A DNA stretch of 64,000 nt from Anisakis pegreffii (Eukaryota; Nematoda; Chromadorea; Rhabditida; Anisakidae), in contig JAPYMA010000232.1 in the NCBI GenBank assembly GCA_035041965.1, positions 41,453-105,452 on the forward strand, written 5' to 3'. The notes below the pieces were generated by a model that did no database searches, was not told the origin of the DNA, and saw only the letters and a list, made by a program, of their open reading frames with translations. The translations under genes and the position numbers were made by a program. How positions within the stretch are numbered: position 1 is the first letter of the stretch; each line of letters starts with the position of its first letter. This document shows positions 39,411 to 52,160 of this stretch, piece by piece.

Positions 39411-40204
39411 AAAATGTCATGTTTTCTATCGAAACACACATAGAGACATATTCACCAGGTCCATTAGCAGCAATTAGCAGTAAACCATTAGTTGATTTTG
39501 ATCTACCGAGATCAACTCTGTTTCAGGACCTGTCCATTTCCTCCAAATTCACTGAATTTCTTAATGCAAACCTTTAAAAATGTTTAGTTTCTGATTCTGA
39601 ATTAACCACAAACTGTGAAACCGACGTCTCGTTTTCGGTAGTGACACTCTTTTGTCGGAGAGCTTCAACTTGGTTCTGCATGGGGATGGAGTGAGAAATG
39701 CGATACTCTGCTCATCTTATGACTGACTGTTTCGACTTCAATGAAACTTATCGTTCATTTGCACCTCACAAAATCTTCAACAATGCACTCAGCTCGCAAA
39801 TTGCTCACAATTATAATGTTTTATTGATGATTTTTTTGTTTTCATTGTTTGAGAATTGTATGAGAAAACGTCTTTAAACAAGTTTTCAATAAATTTTGAT
39901 ATAATTTGGTGTCGACTCAACCTTTCGGAGTTTCAGTGACAACATTTGCATTGCAGTAAGACAATCCTGTATGAAATCACAGGATTTTTTGAAACGATGA
40001 GTGACTAATGCATGATTTGGAAGGTTTTCGATAAAATGGTGGTGAAGGAATCTTAAGGACATTCGCTTTGAAAAATTGATTTCATTGAAAGTGATTTTCT
40101 TGAATACAGAAATCGCAAATGTTATGTTCAGATAACCGTTACGTTAAGTCTTATTAGCACGTGCATGATGGTATTCGACATCGCTAGGCCTCCTGTTAGA
40201 CGAC
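39411..40204. other. 3' flank of the acyltransferase gene; no gene seen
   Basis: AT-rich, without supported exons. It ends at the left border of the third ORF-bearing repeat. Confidence 0.4.
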
Positions 40205-40690
40205 TGCGTTGCTCATGATTGCAATGATTGCATGGAATGCTATTTTCTATGACACGCTCACTTCAAACTGTTTTGCATGGATTCTCATTCTTTTCAGACG
40301 TGTTGTATTCGCTCTCATAGCTATCACATGCGAATATTGTTCTATTGATGAGTTTTTATCATTCACTTCGTCTCAATTTCACTTCACAGTTCGAATCAAA
40401 TTCTCATTCCGTATCATATACTATTTACTGGATACATTGACGAGTGTTGACAACCGAAATCAACAATACATCAATCGAACTGAATTGCTGAACAACGTTC
40501 GACAGTCAAATGATCAATTATAGAGTGTACTTGATAGAATGAGAATTTGACTTTAATTGTTGAGTGAAACGAATGAGAAGTTAGCAGAAGAGAACATTTT
40601 TGGTGATAAAAGCTATGAGAGCGATTGTAACAGCTTGGAAAAGAATGAAAACCGTGTTAAAACAAATGAAAACACTGTTAGACTCGGACG
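40205..40690 (+). mobile_element. Dispersed ORF-bearing repeat, copy 3 (short form)
   Basis: Lacks the left extension of copies 1 and 2. The hydrophobic frame 40209-40523 is intact, ending SNDQL and TAG. The downstream part in the same frame has two extra stops. 'LLSETNEKLAEENIFGDKSY' is still readable at 40557. Confidence 0.6.
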
Positions 40691-41408
40691 AACTAGCGAA
40701 ACTCAGAAAAGCTCAGCAGATTCCGTACGAGCTAATGAAAAGCTCGGTACGAGCTAATGATACTCAGTATTTCCTCACGAATACTATTATTATCCTATCT
40801 GGATGGCGCTTTCGATACTGTCTTCTCGTTCTGCTTACAAGGAATGAACTATGTTTTCAGGTCGTCAGCAAGCTCGGCTACAATGATAAATTGAACGGAT
40901 TCTATGCTCCCCCTAATAGTCCAGAACGTTTGCTGTTCGAAAATCACTGAAAACCAAGTCAGCTGAGAGTTTTTGATGTGATGATGATTAAGGAACTACA
41001 AAGAATATTGTTCCATGTTGCTTTGCTGAGCAACATCAAACAATACGCTTTGTTGTCCTCCTTACCGAGCAATACCATTTATTTTTACGGACACAGCAAC
41101 TCTATGTCATCACTGTAGGAGCTCGAAACAGACCTCTTGTGTGAACATATTTCCAGGAGTGCAAAGCAATCACAAAGACCTGAAATCTGTCTTAGTCACT
41201 CAAAATCATGTCGACTCGTTTTTGCTGTACTCATTTAATGGATCAAGGTTTTATTTTATGGGTATAAGCTAAAAACATGGAATCATACTTCTTTGATGTT
41301 TTATTCTCATTCAATTGACTGACATATGTAATGAGATACAGTGCAGCATTTGTTGATGAAATTTTTCATAAAGTGGTGTTCTTGATTCTTTCGATGTCGG
41401 TACCCCTA
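40691..41408. other. Noncoding, 3' flank of the first Gly/Tyr peptide gene
   Basis: No supported exon. The last 70 bp recur near 41920-41977 as the 3' flank of a truncated peptide-gene copy. Confidence 0.4.
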
Positions 41409-41827
41409 CTATCCGTAAGGCCCATAACCTCCACCATATCCACCACCAAATCCACCACCGTATCCTCCTCCATATCCTCCGTATCCTCCAAAGCCTCCGT
41501 ACCTATTCCATGTATTGATCGAACCAATATTCGTACCACCGTAGTTGTTACCGATACCACCTCCATAGTTAAAATAACTTGGATAACCCCACCTCTTGAC
41601 GCGTTTACTGAAAATGATAATTCCCGAAACTAAAACAACGATAGCCGATGTGACAATTGATTATAAAACTTTTGATTGACAATTATAAGAAGTAAATAGT
41701 TTCGGTGAGTTCAGAACGACGGTATTAGATCTAACCTGAGTTTAGCTTGATCGTTTAGCACATAACAACTTCCTAGAAAGCTCTCCAGGATGATGAGGAA
41801 TAGCACAACGATTGCAGTCGTCTTCAT
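41409..41827 (-). CDS. Gly/Tyr-rich secreted peptide precursor 1, two exons
   Basis: Exons 41736-41827 and 41409-41607 (phase-2 intron) give 96 residues. Residues 1-22 are a signal peptide ('MKTTAIVVLFLIILESFLGS'). A short pro-region ends in the dibasic site SKRVKR. The predicted mature chain starts WGYPSYFNYGGG, carries 'NNYGGTNIGSINTWNRYG' and ends 'GGGFGGGYGGGYGPYG'. The layout matches the five further genes at 44.8-54.2 kb and resembles the nematode YGGW-type nlp/cnc antimicrobial-like peptides of the epidermis. An eggshell or cuticle structural role is the main alternative. It is the most diverged in its N-terminal part, together with the gene at 53540. Confidence 0.7.
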
Positions 41828-41977
41828 ATGGAATACGGTGAGGTAGTGCTTCTTTTCAGAGTGGTTTCCTTATATATGTAGCAGTGAGTTCCACGTCTGC
41901 AAATGCCGCTAGAGCAATTTGTTGATCAAATTTTTCATAAAGTAGTATTCTTGATTCTTTCGATATCAGTACCCCTA

Positions 41978-42064
41978 CTATCCGTAAGGCCCATAACCTC
42001 CACCATAACCTCCACCATATCCTCCACTATAATCTCCACCATATCCTCCACCATAACCTCCTCA
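41978..42064 (-). pseudogene. Truncated 3' copy of Gly/Tyr peptide gene
   Basis: About 28 codons of Gly/Tyr repeats ending GGGYGPYG and TAG. The 3' flank matches that of the gene at 41409 ('cttgattctttcgat' and beyond). There is no signal exon, cleavage site or central 'NNYGG' part, so this is a partial duplication of the gene end. Confidence 0.65.
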
Positions 42065-44756
42065 AGAGATCAAAAGATGATCATGAAAACTTCACCTTGA
42101 TGTTGAACAGTAATAGTTGGACAAACAAGCAAGAACATGAAAATATCCTAACTAAAAAACTTCTAATATAAATGAAAAAGTATATGGTAATAAATGCTAG
42201 CCGTAAATTTACGAGCGCTGGTAAAAACAAGTTTGTTGGTGTCATTGAACTGCAACAATTTTGTTTTCGATCACAACTTTTACTAATGCGCACGCACAAA
42301 ATGATTCCAGCTTCGATGAAACCAGCGAAAGCAACGGTGAGTTCAAATTATGGGTAAAAACTCAAAAAATTCAATTCATCCTGCAATAGAACAATAGATT
42401 GCATGTTTCGTTTGGGACATCCAAATGTTATCGAGCACCTAGCAAAACCGCCTTATTTGATCTGAAAGTGCTCCGCAAATTGCTCTCTATGTAATTTTCA
42501 AGCATCGAATTTTTCTTCCACTAGCTTTTTCTTCTGTTATGCGTAAAACTTCTCAAATGCGCACACGTTTTTATATTCTACTGAAGCCGTGAGCAGAATG
42601 GTTTTCTAGGATGTGAACAGACTAACTAAATGAAATTGAATGTAAAAGTACGAAAGATGACGAGTAATCTACAGGAACGAATGAATTGAGCGAATGGAAA
42701 ATAATCGACTTCTGTGGACAATATTTGGTCTTATATTGTCGACCGAGACGCCAAGCAGATAACTTGTTGTTTATGTGTGTGTGTGAAATTGACGAATTAT
42801 TTTCTGTTATTGCTTTTGAAAACTCTACGGTGACAGTTAGTTCATTCGCTGATAAATTATTACAAGTTACGTGAATGTACTGAAACGAGTTATTTGATTA
42901 GAATTTCTTGAATACTGCAGTCATTATGATACGGGGAAGTTTGTTGATATCAGTTTGCGTTTGTTGAATAATACAACTGACTGATGATATCATCGATTAT
43001 AACATATGGAGTCATAAACTAGAGAATATGCACTCCATCTATTGCGAGTCAATACGAATCGTGAACCGTGACCAGTTGAAAGAGATTGGCGAATTGTATT
43101 ATATGAAAACACCAGCGAGCATATTGGGAAAGTTTACCTGAATAGACTAGGAACTAATTTTTTTCTGTGCGAGTTACCTCTTCAGTGCTAAAGGGAAAAC
43201 TATGCGAGCTCTCTTTTGCATTGAAGAGAACTGTGCGAGTTATCTTTTTTCTGTGCTAGTTATCTAAAGGGAAACTATGCGAGCTCTCTTTTGCATTGAA
43301 GAGAACTGTGCGAGTTATCTTCAATGCTAAAGGGAAAACTATGCGAGCTCTCTTTTGCATTGAAGAGAACTGCGCGAGTTATCTTCAATGCTAAAGTTTA
43401 ATAAACAAGAAATTTTGTTTTCAATAAGGAACCTCTGCTCAGTGAACTGTCTGATCTGACTAGTGATGCCTCTATTCCAGTTAAACTGTTCTATTCCTAT
43501 TCTATTCCTGTTCTGTTCCATGAAATACAATAAAACAGTTAGTAAATGAGGAAGGAACAGTTTGGAACAGAACGGAGCCGTTTTTGAGCCCAAAAGAACA
43601 GAATAGAATAGTTTTCAAAAACGTGGTATAGAGACATCAGCAGATCTGATCGAGAAATCGGTGTTGTCAACGTTCACTAAAATGAAATCACCTTCTTATT
43701 ATCAAATACCAATATCCGAGCAACTGTGTTTTCTAGAATCAATTTTAGAGATAACAATTTTCTTAAATACGTAAGACTTGTTAGATTCACCCTGATCTTG
43801 GTTCCATGTCATCAGGACAGAATCCGTCCGTTTCAGATCGCCTACCCTTTTTTCTGATTGAAAAACACCTGCAGGGTTCATAATTCACGATTCTCCATGC
43901 GATACTGCATGAGTACTGTGATATAATCGCAATTTTTAATATCGATCTCCAATCGTCCCATTATATCATGACTGCCACAATTGTGCCATCACTTCACTCA
44001 CATTTTTTCCAATATTAATTCATATTTTTCTGTTCGTATTTGATTTCCACTGTCAGAGAAACATTCATATGGCAATCTCTAAACTCCTTTAGCAATTATT
44101 CTTTTTTGGCAATTAGTCACACGTGAAACAATAGGAAAAATATTCTCGTATGTGTTTTTTGGACTGCACTATGAATAATATTACTGAAAAATCAACTGTT
44201 CCAGACCATTACTGCATGATCTCAAAATGTGATCTCATAAATTGGGAGCTTCTTATCACAGATTCCAACTGAACAGCCTCACTTCACCTGATTCACCCCA
44301 AACATTCAGCTGTGACTGTGTTACTTGATTAAGATTTATTTGAAGCCTTCTCGTCAACACTATTTTGATCAGAACAGGTTTCACTGAAGTACATCTAATG
44401 ATGATGTGAACAAAAAAAAGTAATAGAGAAATTGCATTCAACAGCATTTTACTGTTCGCAATAGCCTTCATTTCGTTCATTTATTCATTCACAATGATAT
44501 GTATGAGACTTTGGAAGCAATGACGATAATAACAATGATGATTGCATTGATAACACCTCAGCTGTTAGCATACATATGTACAAGCAAGCATATCAGATAT
44601 ATCATATGAGCTAGGGACACATCAAATTCAAATATCAAACCGGAGTTGGATCAACACAAATAAAAACATCATCACTCTATAAGAACGCCAATGGAATTTC
44701 GTTCGATCTATTCGGATACCTCGAAAACAACGATCAAAATGTCGAGAAATAAGTGA
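42065..44756. other. Mostly noncoding, with a local tandem repeat
   Basis: One frame at 42190-42345 (+), containing 'SAGKNKFVGVIELQQFCF' and ending at a GTGAGT donor, could be an isolated exon. I do not recognise it. The rest shows no supported gene. Confidence 0.3.
43166..43396 (+). repeat. About 70-bp tandem repeat, three copies
   Basis: The motif 'ctatgcgagctctcttttgc' followed by 'attgaagagaactgtgcgag' recurs at about 43200, 43276 and 43341. Partial units lie at both ends. Confidence 0.8.
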
Positions 44757-45276
44757 TCACATCCATCCCATACCACCGTAACCATATCCACCATACATAT
44801 TATCAACGTTGATTGAACCAATATCTGTACCACCGTAATTATTATCTATTCCACCGCCGTAACCACCCATACCCAGACCATAACCATAACCACCCCAACC
44901 GCCGTATCCCCACTGACGCTTAACCCGTCTAGAACATCATGCTTCATTATATCGTTTATAAAATTGCTGACTGTGAGCCATTCATGACTTCCAGATACGC
45001 TCAGAGCAAATTTCCCATTTCTTCAATAATTTTGCAAACTGTACAGAATGAGCAAAAGCTTGCAATGTGCATTGGAACTAAAGAATTGAAAAGAATCAAT
45101 GAAATGATTCAAGAAAAACTTGTGAGTGAATTTGTCACCAAATAAAAAAGTATGGAGTGACTCGAATACCTGAGTGGCAATCTCGGTGCTGTTGTAACGA
45201 AAGCGTTGGTGCACAGCAGCAGTTCGGCGAGGATGACGATCAGCAAAAATGTCGATCGAACAGACATTGCTTTCAT
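44757..45276 (-). CDS. Gly/Tyr-rich secreted peptide precursor 2, two exons
   Basis: Exons 45170-45276 and 44757-44928 join in phase 2 to 92 residues. The signal peptide 'MSVRSTFLLIVILAELLLC' plus TNA leads to a pro-region TTAPRLPLRRVKR. Cleavage after KR would release a chain starting QWGYGGWGGYGYG, through 'GGTDIGSINVDNMYGG', to GYGGMGWM. Unlike its neighbours it ends in Met rather than GWGR, so it lacks the C-terminal basic residue. A TATA box lies at 45746-45751. The exon 1 sequence is nearly the same as in the three genes to the right, and exon 2 has diverged much more. Confidence 0.75.
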
Positions 45277-45745
45277 ACTGCGTTTCTGCAACATTGCACA
45301 ATAAGTTCAATATTTTTCCGAAAGAGTCACTTAAGTTCAGCGGTCAGATCAAAACACGAAATCACACGATGAGACAATCCCCGATTAAAAAGTCGGTTCA
45401 CTAAGAATCCACGGTACTGCATCGTTTGCAACTGTATTATGCACAATTGCAGTTCACAAATATTTTCCCCAAAACCACTTATTCAAAGCTTAATTACCAT
45501 CTCCAGGCACAATGTATCCCGATTTATCGTCCTAAAATGTTACACCATATCTACTCTTCTCTACATTGATCCACCATTGAATACCGCTAGCATGAACTGC
45601 GTGAAATCCTCCTCCTCTGAATAATACTATTACGAAACAGGCGATAGGACAGGAAAGTGTAAACGAAAGGCAAGGTTGAGTGCAGGTACTACTGATTGAA
45701 GTGCAAGAACTGAACATTGCATTGAAACCAGTGAATCGTTTTCCA

Positions 45746-45751
45746 TTTATA
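45746..45751 (-). promoter_or_regulatory. TATA box, Gly/Tyr peptide gene 2
   Basis: TATAAA on the - strand, about 470 bp upstream of the ATG. About 30 bp downstream is a TTCAGTTCTTGC initiator-like sequence. The arrangement is conserved at the other three array genes. The long gap to the ATG suggests an outron or 5' UTR intron that ends in the 'g(t/c)ag' a few bases before the start. Confidence 0.45.
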
Positions 45752-46437
45752 TTGGATGCGGGGAAATTCATCATCAAAATTTGATGAATCTGTCTGTTTT
45801 TCAGTTGATTATCGGAATCGTCATTTCTTTTTTTTTGGTCTGCATTAATGCACTCTTTCGTTGGAACCCGTTAAAAAATGACGAATTGCAGTGTATTGCG
45901 ATCGTCTGCACTCTGGTGACGATATCAACATGGAACCTTGAGTTTGACGAGTAGTGTCAATGTAATTTATGAATTTCCTAACGAACTTTTTTTAAAATGG
46001 TTCTGAGACTTAATGACGAATAGGGCAACGATGATTCACAGATGATCAATGGTGAGATAGTGAAATAGAATAATCTCATCGTTAGTGTGTTCATGCAAAG
46101 CTGAAAAGCAAGAAATTGAATTGATTTTCTCGAGTCGCACCAGCAGTAGACCTCCTCCGGTTCTTATATGTAGTGATCTCGAGATATCAAAGCTAACAAA
46201 CAAGCTTAGGCGAATCTTATTCGACCTTTCGATTTCGCTCATTCATCAAATGCACAAGAGATCCATACCACTGGTTAAAGATAAAAGTGCAAGAACAGTG
46301 TAAACAAACAAGTGAGAAGAAAATTGTTTATTACACTGAATTCACATAAAGTGATACATGTTAAAAGCATTTTGATATGTAAAGAATATGCGATGTCGCG
46401 TTATAAGGCATCAATGTTGAATCTGCTTCAACTTGAT

Positions 46438-46961
46438 CTATCGTCCCCAGCCTCCAAAACCTCCATAGCCTCCGTATCCACAACAACCCATACCGTATCC
46501 ACCATATCCACCATACATATTGTCAACGTTGATTGAACCAATATCTAACCCGCCGTAGTTATTACCTATTCCACCGCCATACCCACCAAAACCATAACCA
46601 CCCCAACCGCCGTATCCCCACTGACGTTTTACCCGCCTAGAATATCAATTATCATTCTATCATACATCAAATTGCTGAGCCATTCATGATCTCTAGATAT
46701 GCTCAGAACAAATTCCCAATTTCCTCAATAATTTTACAATCTGCACAGAATGTGCATTGGAACTAAAAAATTGAAGACAATTAATGAAATGATTCACGAA
46801 TAAGTTCTGAGTGAAATTGTCACTAAATAAAAAAGTATGGAGTGACTCAAATACCTGATTGGCAATGTAGGCTGTTTTGTAACGAAAGCGTTGGTGCACA
46901 GCAGCAGTTCGGCGAGGATGACGATCAGCAAAAATGTCGATCGAACAGACATTGCTTTCAT
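46438..46961 (-). CDS. Gly/Tyr-rich secreted peptide precursor 3, with Cys-Cys
   Basis: Exons 46855-46961 and 46438-46636 give 101 residues, with the shared signal peptide and the pro-region KQPTLPIRRVKR. The mature chain begins QWGYGGWGGYGFG, carries 'NNYGGLDIGSINVDNMYG' and ends 'GYGGYGGFGGWGR' with a Cys-Cys pair (GMGCCGYGG) before it. No other array member has adjacent cysteines, so a disulfide-linked dimer is possible. The C-terminal GR could be trimmed and amidated to end in Trp-amide, as for YGGW-amide peptides. Confidence 0.75.
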
Positions 46962-47390
46962 ACTGCGTTTCTACAACATTACACGTTCAATATTTTTCCA
47001 AAAGAGTCGCTTAAGTTCAGCGGTCAAATCGAAACACGAAATCACACGATGAGACAATCCACGATTAAAAAGTCTGTTTACTAAGAATCCACGCACTGGA
47101 TCGTTTGCAACTGTATTATGCACAATTGCAGTTCACAAATATTGTCACCGAAACCACATATTCAAGTCTTAATTACCATCTCCAGGGATCATGCTCTCTA
47201 ATTCGTGGTCTAAAATGGTAAAACTTATCTACATTCCTCTACATTGAACCTCTCCTGGATACTGGTATAAATTGCGCTAAGGAAATAGGTAATAGATAAT
47301 GAAAGTGTAAACGAAAAGCATGACTGGGTGCAGGAACTAACTAAAGCGCAAGAACTGAACACTGTACTGAAAGCAGTTGATCGTTTTGCA

Positions 47391-47396
47391 TTTATA
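47391..47396 (-). promoter_or_regulatory. TATA box, peptide gene 3
   Basis: TATAAA on the - strand, about 433 bp upstream of the ATG, with a conserved TTCAGTTCTTGC about 35 bp downstream. Confidence 0.45.
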
Positions 47397-48743
47397 TTGG
47401 TGATTGTTCTGTGTGAGAAAGTGTTGATCATGATTTGATTCGTTATTTGTTGAAATTAAGTCGTTTGAGTCCTCATCGTCACTTATTGAAACCAGTTTAA
47501 TTGGCTGCCAATTTTAGTTCATAGGAAAGAGTTTCACCCACGACAATCAGATGACGAAGATGGATATGTCAGTCATTAAATGCATGCTCCAAATGTCGAG
47601 TCAAAAATTTTGGCCATCAAACGCTTATACAAAGAAGTACACTTACAAGTTTGCAAAAACTTAGAAATTTTTTGAGCAGTTTGGAATTTTATCAATTCGT
47701 CAAATATCAAATGTTTTGAAGAAATAATTGCACAATCACTCAAACCCCCATCGTTTATCGCAATGATTCATTCGATGCATCCGCACATCTAATATGTAGT
47801 TTCTGTTCAATTTCTGCGCATTTTCACTACAATCCACAGGTTCATTTACTCCATTTACCCCTACTGTTTTGATGACACCAGTTGAATAGTTCTGAGAATT
47901 ACTGAATTCGAATAGTAAAGTTCTATGGTCTAGGATATTGCTCAAGTATGGTGACAAAAAGGTGAGATCGTGAGCAAAATAGAAAGGATTCTGAATGTTC
48001 GAAAGTGGGCAATTGATTGTTGACGTTCAACTCCTTACCATTACCATCATGTTCTATGATTTATTGAGCTACTACAAATACGAAATGCTTATGGTAATCC
48101 ATTCTTGAACTGTTTCGCATAAAGCAATCATTCTTTTTCTTTTTGAATTGCTTCTTGGAATCCCATCCAACAATGACGAATCGCAGTTGATTGCGATCGT
48201 TTGTGCTCTTTTTTGAAACGACATGGACACGAAAATTTCTGTTTGGCGAGTAGTGTCAACGAAGTTTTTATGCATTTTCAGCGAACATTTTCAGCGATGA
48301 TGACTCAATGAGGTGATCATTGGTGAATTAGAAAACTCTCACTGTGTTTATGGACAACTCAAAAGCTGGAAATTCATTCGATTTCCTTTGATTTCACGGA
48401 AAATTCAAAATCTGACACTAGATCTCCTAGATCTCCTTCGATCAAAATGCACTAGATTGCCTCCAGTTCTTATATGATGTGATCTACAGATATCACAACT
48501 AACAAACAAGCTTAGTCGAGTCTTATTCGACCTTTCGATTTCGCTCATTCACCAAATGGACAAGAGATCCATCCCATTGGTTAAAGATAAAAGTGCAAGA
48601 ACAGTGTAAACAAACAAGTGAAAAGAAAATTGTTTATTACACTGAATTCACATAAAGTGATAAATGTTAAAAGCATTTTGATATGTAAACAATATGCGAT
48701 GTCGCGTTATAAGGCATCAGTGTTGAATCTGCTTCAACTTGAT

Positions 48744-49350
48744 CTATCGTCCCCAGCCTCCATAACCTCCATAACCTCCATAACCTCCATACCCCATACC
48801 ACCGAATCCACCTCTGATATTTTCATCGTTGATTGAACCAATATCTACACCACCGTAGTTATTATCCATTCCACCGCCATACCTACCCATACCATATCCA
48901 CCCATACCCATACCATACCTACCCATACCATACCCACCCATACCCATACCGTATCCACCCATACCATAACCACCGTAACCACCGTATCCCCACTGACGTT
49001 TTACCCGTCTAAAATATCACTTTCCATTCTATCGTTCATAAAATTGCTGAACTATTTATGATCACTAGCTACGCTTGAAACAAATTCCCCATTTCCTCAA
49101 TAATTCCACAAACTGTACAGAATGAGCAAAAGCTTGCAATGTGCATTGGATCTAAAGAATTGAAGAGAATTAATGAAATGATTCAAGAGTAAGTTCTGAG
49201 TGAATTTGTCACTAAATAAAAAAGTATGGAGTGACTCAAATACCTGATTGGCAATGTAGGCTGTTTTGTAACGAAAGCGTTGGTGCACAGCAGCAGTTCG
49301 GCGAGGATGACGATCAGCAAAAATGTCGATCGAACAGACATTGCTTTCAT
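48744..49350 (-). CDS. Gly/Tyr/Met-rich secreted peptide precursor 4
   Basis: Exons 49244-49350 and 48744-49008 give 123 residues. The signal exon differs little from that of genes 3 and 5. The mature chain is the longest of the family. A run of GMGGYGMGRYG units is followed by 'NNYGGVDIGSINDENIRGG' and 'GGYGGYGGYGGWGR'. Internal arginines after GYGMG could be further processing points. The GMGGYGMG expansion is shared only with gene 5 and is absent from genes 2 and 3. Confidence 0.75.
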
Positions 49351-49780
49351 ACTGCGTTTCTGCAACATTACACGTTCAATATTTTTCCAAAAGAGTCACT
49401 TAAGTTCAGCGGTCAAATCGAAACACGAAATCACACGATGAGACAATCCACGATTAGAAAAGTCTGTTTACTAAGAATCCACGCACTGGATCGTTTGCAA
49501 CTGTATTATGCACAATTGCAGTTCACAAATATTGTCACCGAAACCACATATTCAAGGCTTAATTACCATCTCCAGGGATCATGCTCTCTAATTCGTGGTC
49601 TAAAATGGTAAAACTTATCTACATTCCTCTACATTGAACCTCTCTTGGATACTGGTATAAATTGCGCTAAGGAAATAGGTAATAGATAATGAAAGTGTAA
49701 ACGAAAAGCATGACTGGGTGCAGGAACTAACTAAAGCGCAAGAACTGAACACTGTACTGAAAGCAGTTGATCGTTTTGCA

Positions 49781-49786
49781 TTTATA
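49781..49786 (-). promoter_or_regulatory. TATA box, peptide gene 4
   Basis: TATAAA on the - strand, about 434 bp upstream of the ATG. The surrounding sequence is the same as at gene 3. Confidence 0.45.
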
Positions 49787-51133
49787 TTGGTGATTGTTCT
49801 GTGTGAGAAAGTGTTGATCATGATTTGATTCGTTATTTGTTGAAATTAAGTCGTTTGAGTCCTCATCGTCACTTATTGAAACCAGTTTAATTGGCTGCCA
49901 ATTTTAGTTCATAGGAAAGAGTTTCACCCACGACAATCAGATGACGAAGATGGATATGTCAGTCATTAAATGCATGCTCCAAATGTCGAGTCAAAAATTT
50001 TGGCCATCAAACGCTTATACAAAGAAGTACACTTACAAGTTTGCAAAAACTTAGAAATTTTTTGAGCGGTTTGGAATTTTATCAACTCGTCAAATATCAA
50101 ATGTTTTGAAGAAATAATTGCACAATTGCTTAAACCCCCGTGGTTTATCGCAATGATTCATTGGATGCATCCACACATCTAATATGCAGTTTCCGTTCAA
50201 TTTAGGCGCAATTTCATTACAATCCATAGGTCCATTTACTCCATTTACCCCTACTGTTTTGATGACACCAGTTGAATAGTTCTGAGAATTACTGAATTCG
50301 AATAGTAAAGTTCCATGGTCGATGATGCTGCTCAAGTATGGTGACAAAAAGGTGAGATTATGAGCAAAAGAGAGAGGATTCTGAATGTTCGAAAGTGGGC
50401 AATTGATTGTTGACGTTCAACTCCTTACCATTACCATCACGTTCTATGATTTATTGAGCTACTACAAATACGAAATGCTTATGGTAATACGTTCTTGAAC
50501 TGTTTCGCATAAAGCAATCATTCTTTTTCTTTTTGAATTGCTTCTTGGAATCCCATCCAACAATGACGAATCGCAGTTGATTGCGATCGTTTGTGCTCTT
50601 TTTTGAGACGACATGGACATGAAAATTTCTGTTTGGCGAGTAGTGTCAACGAAGTTTTTATGCATTTTTAGCGAACATTTTCAGCGATGATGACTCAATG
50701 AGGTGATCATTGGTGAATTAGAAAACTCTCACTGTGTTGAAGGAAAACTCAAAAACTAGAAATTCATTCGATTTCCTTTGATTTCATGGAAAATTCAAAA
50801 TCTGACACTAGATCTCCTAGATCTCCTTCGATCAAAATGCATTAGATGGCCTCCAGTTCTTATATGATGTGATCTACAGATATCACAACTAACAAACAAG
50901 CTTAGTCGAGTCTTATTCGACCTTTCGATTTCGCTCATTCACCAAATGGACAAGAGATCCATCCCATTGGTTAAAGATAAAAGTGCAAGAACAGTGTAAA
51001 CAAACAAGTGAAAAGAAAATTGTTTATTACACTGAATTCACATAAAGTGATAAATGTTAAAAGCATTTTGGTATATAAAGAATATGCGATGTCGCGTTAT
51101 AAGACATCAGTGTTGAATCTGCTTCAACTTGAT

Positions 51134-51731
51134 CTATCGTCCCCAGCCACCATAACCTCCATAACCTCCATACCCCATACCACCGAATCCACCTCTGATA
51201 TTTTCATCGTTGATTGAACCAATATCTACACCACCGTAGTTATTATCCATTCCACCGCCATACCTACCCATACCATATCCACCCATACCCATACCATACC
51301 TACCCATACCATACCCACCCATACCCATACCGTATCCACCCATACCATAACCACCGTAACCGCCGTATCCCCATTGACGTTTTACCCGTCTAAAATATCA
51401 CTTTCCATTCTATCGTTCATAAAATTGCTGAGCTATTTATGATCACTAGCTACGCTTGAAACAAATTCCCCATTTCCTCAATAATTCCACAAACTGTACA
51501 GAATGAGCAAAAGCTTGCAATGTGCATTGGAACTAAAGAATTGAAAAGAATCAATGAAATGATTCAAGAAAAACTTCTGAGTGAATTTGTCACCAAATAA
51601 AAAAGTATGGAGTGACTCAAATACCTGATTGGCAATGTAGGCTGTTTTGTAACGAAAGCGTTGGTGCACAGCAGCAGTTCGGCGAGGATGACGATCAGCA
51701 AAAATGTCGATCGAACAGACATTGCTTTCAT
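51134..51731 (-). CDS. Gly/Tyr/Met-rich secreted peptide precursor 5
   Basis: Exons 51625-51731 and 51134-51389 give 120 residues. It is almost the same as gene 4 apart from one fewer GGY unit near the C-terminus, which is consistent with slippage inside the repeat. It has the same signal peptide, KR site, central 'NNYGGVDIGSIN' and GWGR end. Codons 1-3 here are preceded by 'ttgcag aaacgcaat', the same acceptor-like start as in the other copies. Confidence 0.75.
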
Positions 51732-52160
51732 ATTGCGTTTCTGCAACCTTACACGTTCAATATTTTTCAAAAAGAGTCACTTAAGTTCAGCGGTCAGATC
51801 AAAACACGAAGTCACACGATGAGACAATCCACGATTAAAAAGTCTGTTTACTAAGAATCCACGCACTGGATCGTTTGCAACTGTATTATGCACAATTGCG
51901 GTTCACAAATATTGTCCCCGAAACCACATATTCAAGTCTTAATTACCATCTCCAGGCACAATGTATCTCGGTTTATGGTTCAAAATGCCACACCATATCT
52001 AGTTTGCTATGGATTGACTCTCCCTTGAACACTAGTATGAACTGCGATAATGAAATAGGCAATAGATAACGAAATTGTATACGGAAAGCAAGGTTGCATG
52101 CAGGAACTAACTAAAGTGCAGGAACTGAACACTGTACTGAAAGCAATGGAACGTTTTCCA

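Noticed and set aside
43166..43396. CRISPR-like array
   Set aside because: Units are tandem without distinct spacers, and the genome is clearly eukaryotic.
47225..47431. Repeated 68-codon - strand frame (also 49615-49821)
   Set aside because: Its conservation comes from recent duplication of the whole unit. It overlaps the TATA and start region, and the related frames at 45532 and 52007 differ in length and end.
48072..48275. 67-codon - strand frame (also 50462-50665)
   Set aside because: Lies in duplicated spacer DNA, lacks splice or homology support, and is broken in the third unit by the inversion at 52698-52875.
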